Assembly (NCBI GenBank): GCA_963377175.1
Contig: CAUJNA010001438.1
Location: 5,001 to 69,000 of the forward strand
Length of the DNA stretch: 64,000 nucleotides
DNA from: Effrenium voratum
Taxonomy: Eukaryota; Sar; Dinophyceae; Suessiales; Symbiodiniaceae
Direction: 5' to 3'
Part shown: positions 62,241-64,000 of the stretch, in pieces
Position numbering within the stretch: position 1 is the stretch's first letter
How the letters are laid out: every line of letters begins with the position of its first letter
Position numbers and translations under genes: made by a program
The notes under the pieces: model-generated
What the model was told of the DNA's origin: nothing
The model's input: only the letters and a program-made list of their open reading frames with translations
Databases searched by the model: none

Positions 62241-63918
62241 TCCGGAGGTGATCGGCATCTGCACCTGGATCACGCCAGGCAGCACCAAGCCTCCTCGCTC
62301 CTGCGGCTTCTGCTTGAACGCCGTCACCTGCAAGGCCACCGCCGGGAAGTCGCCCAAGTTGCTCTGCGTGGGGAGACCACTGGGCCAGAGCTTGCCCCCG
62401 GATCGCAAGGACAGCACCAGCGTAGGTGGCTCCACCTTCCGGCCCTGGCGCGCGAGGTCATCGAGGTGCTGATCCTCTCTTGCCGACTCACCTCCTCGTC
62501 CCGGCCGAGGTGCCTCCTCGACAGGCACAGGTGGCGCTCGGGAGGCTGAAGACGGCTCCTGCTGCCGAGCCCGCTTGATCGTGGGCAGCCGCTTGGCTTT
62601 GCAGTCCTGCCCATGATGGCGCCCGCCACAGACCCGGCCCGTCTGGAGGACAGCAGCGCACAGATGCGCCCGACCGCACGCCTCCTCGCCTTCCTTGCAT
62701 GCGTCCAGCTGGAAGGGGCCGCAAAGTCGGCGACCATTGCGCATGAAGGCTGACATCATGATGCCGTTGATGGAGTCCGGCATGTCCTGGATCACGGACG
62801 GCTCCGCCTTGCGCCTAGCCGCGGCCACCTTGGCCTGGATAGAGACCCGCAGTCGAGATCGAAGCTCCTCCATGTTAGGGGGGGCCGCCCAGATGATCAC
62901 CTCATCCCGGGCTTGGGCTCGCCCCGCAAAGACCTCCCCGGCCTTCTTGGACGGCTCCAGTTGCACCGTTGGGATACCCTCCCAACTAGTGAAATCCTGC
63001 AGCGTCTTGAGCGCCCCCAGGGCTACGAACTTCTGCTTGAAACTCAGCAAGTAGCGAGCGCCGGAGTAGTGCATGGGCATGCGAGACTCCTCGCCCAATT
63101 GGCTGCGGTCCTGCCAGTCACCAAGGGCACAAAGCTCCGTGCCGGAGAACTTGAGAAGTGAGCCAAGCGTTGGTGCCACCCTGCGAAAGGAGTAGGTGCT
63201 CAGGGCATCGGCGTCCTCCAAGTACGAGTTGAACTCAGCCCGCAACACCAGGTTCACCTCAGACAACGCCCATGACCGTCCGTCCCGTGCGAAGCAAAGG
63301 CCCGAGGTTCGTTGGGTCGCCCGTGGAAGAGCCTTCCATGCCTCGAAGAACACCTCGGCCCAGGGGAAGCCGCTGAGGAAAGTGCTCGGGATCATGAAGC
63401 TGAACCCTTGGCGGAGCTTCTTCTGCTTACCCTTGGGACAGTGGGCGTGCAGGGCACTCTGCGTGATCTTGCGTGGCTCGGCCATCGTCACATGCTTGTA
63501 GCGGAGCACGCCCGCCATGACCAACCAGCCACCCAGAAGTGCGCCAGCCTCGAACATCTGGACGATCCGCCGCTCCAGGTGATTGACCATGCTGGGCTCC
63601 ATCAGCTGCCTGGCCACGCTTGTGAGGCCGAGATGCCACTCGGCGGGGCAACTGGATCATCTGCAAGTCCATGTTGACCTTGGCCTGATTGAAGATCCAA
63701 CGCAAACTTGCCAATGAGCGGGCCGGTGCGGGCGTGGCCTCCGTGATGAACACCTCCAGGTCCAACAGCTCCGGTGGGAAGGACCTCCCTCGCTGCTGAA
63801 GGAAGCCCTCGAGCTCCGCCCAAGTTCGCAAAGCATTCTGGACGGTCACCTTCTCCGCTCGCTTGGTGAGCTGCTGGCCCAGTCGCCGGCACGCCGCCTG
63901 CCACTCAGCCCGCAGCAA
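62184..63918 (-). pseudogene. Tyrosine recombinase with C-terminal zinc fingers, one frameshift
   Basis: The N-terminal core-binding part is in one frame (63918 to about 63640: WAELEGFLQQRGRSF, SLASLRWIFNQAKVNM). The catalytic part is in another (from about 63640: LTSVARQLMEPSMV, then LSTYSFRRVAPTLGSLLKFS, GDWQDRS and MPMHYSGARY). SFRR fits the H-x-x-R box with Tyr in place of His, and MHY-SGAR carries the likely nucleophile Tyr. After the catalytic domain come CGPFQLDACKEGEEACGRAH (CCCH) and VCGGRHHGQDC (knuckle), resembling the Gag-like ORF. Stop at 62184. Confidence 0.7.
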
Positions 63919-64000
63919 GGTACTGACATGGCCAGAGGGCCTGAGGGCACTCCAAAGCGCTCTCCGGTGTCCAGGAAGTGCCCCCCTCCATGGCCATCCG

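Larger units (their letters stand above)
56597..64000 (-). mobile_element. Degenerate tyrosine-recombinase (DIRS-like) retroelement, cut by window end
   Basis: On the minus strand the order is tyrosine recombinase with zinc fingers, phosphatase-like P-loop, Gag-like protein with zinc fingers, methyltransferase-like domain, DUF4326-like domain, reverse transcriptase, RNase H. DIRS-type elements are defined by RT/RNase H together with a tyrosine recombinase, and often a methyltransferase. Several frames are broken by single-base shifts, so it is not a working copy. The recombinase precedes Gag here, so the right part may be the 3' end of a neighbouring tandem copy. No split direct repeats could be verified by eye. 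Confidence 0.8.

Overview
The window looks like nuclear DNA of a dinoflagellate, probably close to Symbiodiniaceae. The evidence is a nuclear-type PSI subunit XI gene, very intron-rich genes with 30-200 bp exons, introns that start mostly with GC or GA instead of GT (14 GC, 3 GA and 2 GT in the 19 introns modelled for the fumarate reductase gene), exon/intron junctions that repeat AG|G on both sides, long one-strand gene runs, many short inverted-repeat elements, and a tyrosine-recombinase retroelement with dinoflagellate-type accessory domains. There is no sign of bacterial organisation, so I report no RBS or operon. Exon models come from reading frames, family motifs and phase matching. No transcript was available.

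Layout, plus strand, 1-42.5 kb: 3' part of psaL (1-666); a long BTB/POZ plus NHL beta-propeller gene (about 993-24089); inside its span a cytosolic HSP90 gene (6838-10748, last exon damaged) and a RING-H2 fragment (about 19094-19672); a SpoU-type RNA 2'-O-methyltransferase (27143-28778); an intronless tandem peptidase S51-like gene (29804-32161); a soluble FAD fumarate reductase, OSM1 type (32419-42498). A complete ubiquitin-like/ankyrin gene (32690-36764) lies inside the first modelled intron of the fumarate reductase.

From 42.5 to 52.2 kb no gene is visible. This stretch holds palindromic AT motifs, a 2 kb TGTCTCTG satellite and about 6 kb of strongly AT-rich DNA. From 52.2 kb to the end everything recognisable is on the minus strand: a lysine-methyltransferase-like (METTL21 class) gene, ankyrin exons, and a degenerate retroelement (56.6 kb to beyond the window) with tyrosine recombinase, a dual-specificity-phosphatase-like P-loop, Gag-like zinc fingers, a methyltransferase-like domain, a DUF4326-like domain, reverse transcriptase and RNase H.

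The plus and minus gene blocks therefore converge on the AT-rich spacer, a layout associated with chromatin-domain borders in dinoflagellates. The most unusual feature is repeated same-strand nesting of whole multi-exon genes in introns of other genes. Two cases (ankyrin in fumarate reductase, RING-H2 in BTB-NHL) rest on host exons that join in phase and in family order across the nested gene. The genes have housekeeping roles (photosynthesis, chaperone, RNA and protein methylation, redox) and do not form one obvious pathway.
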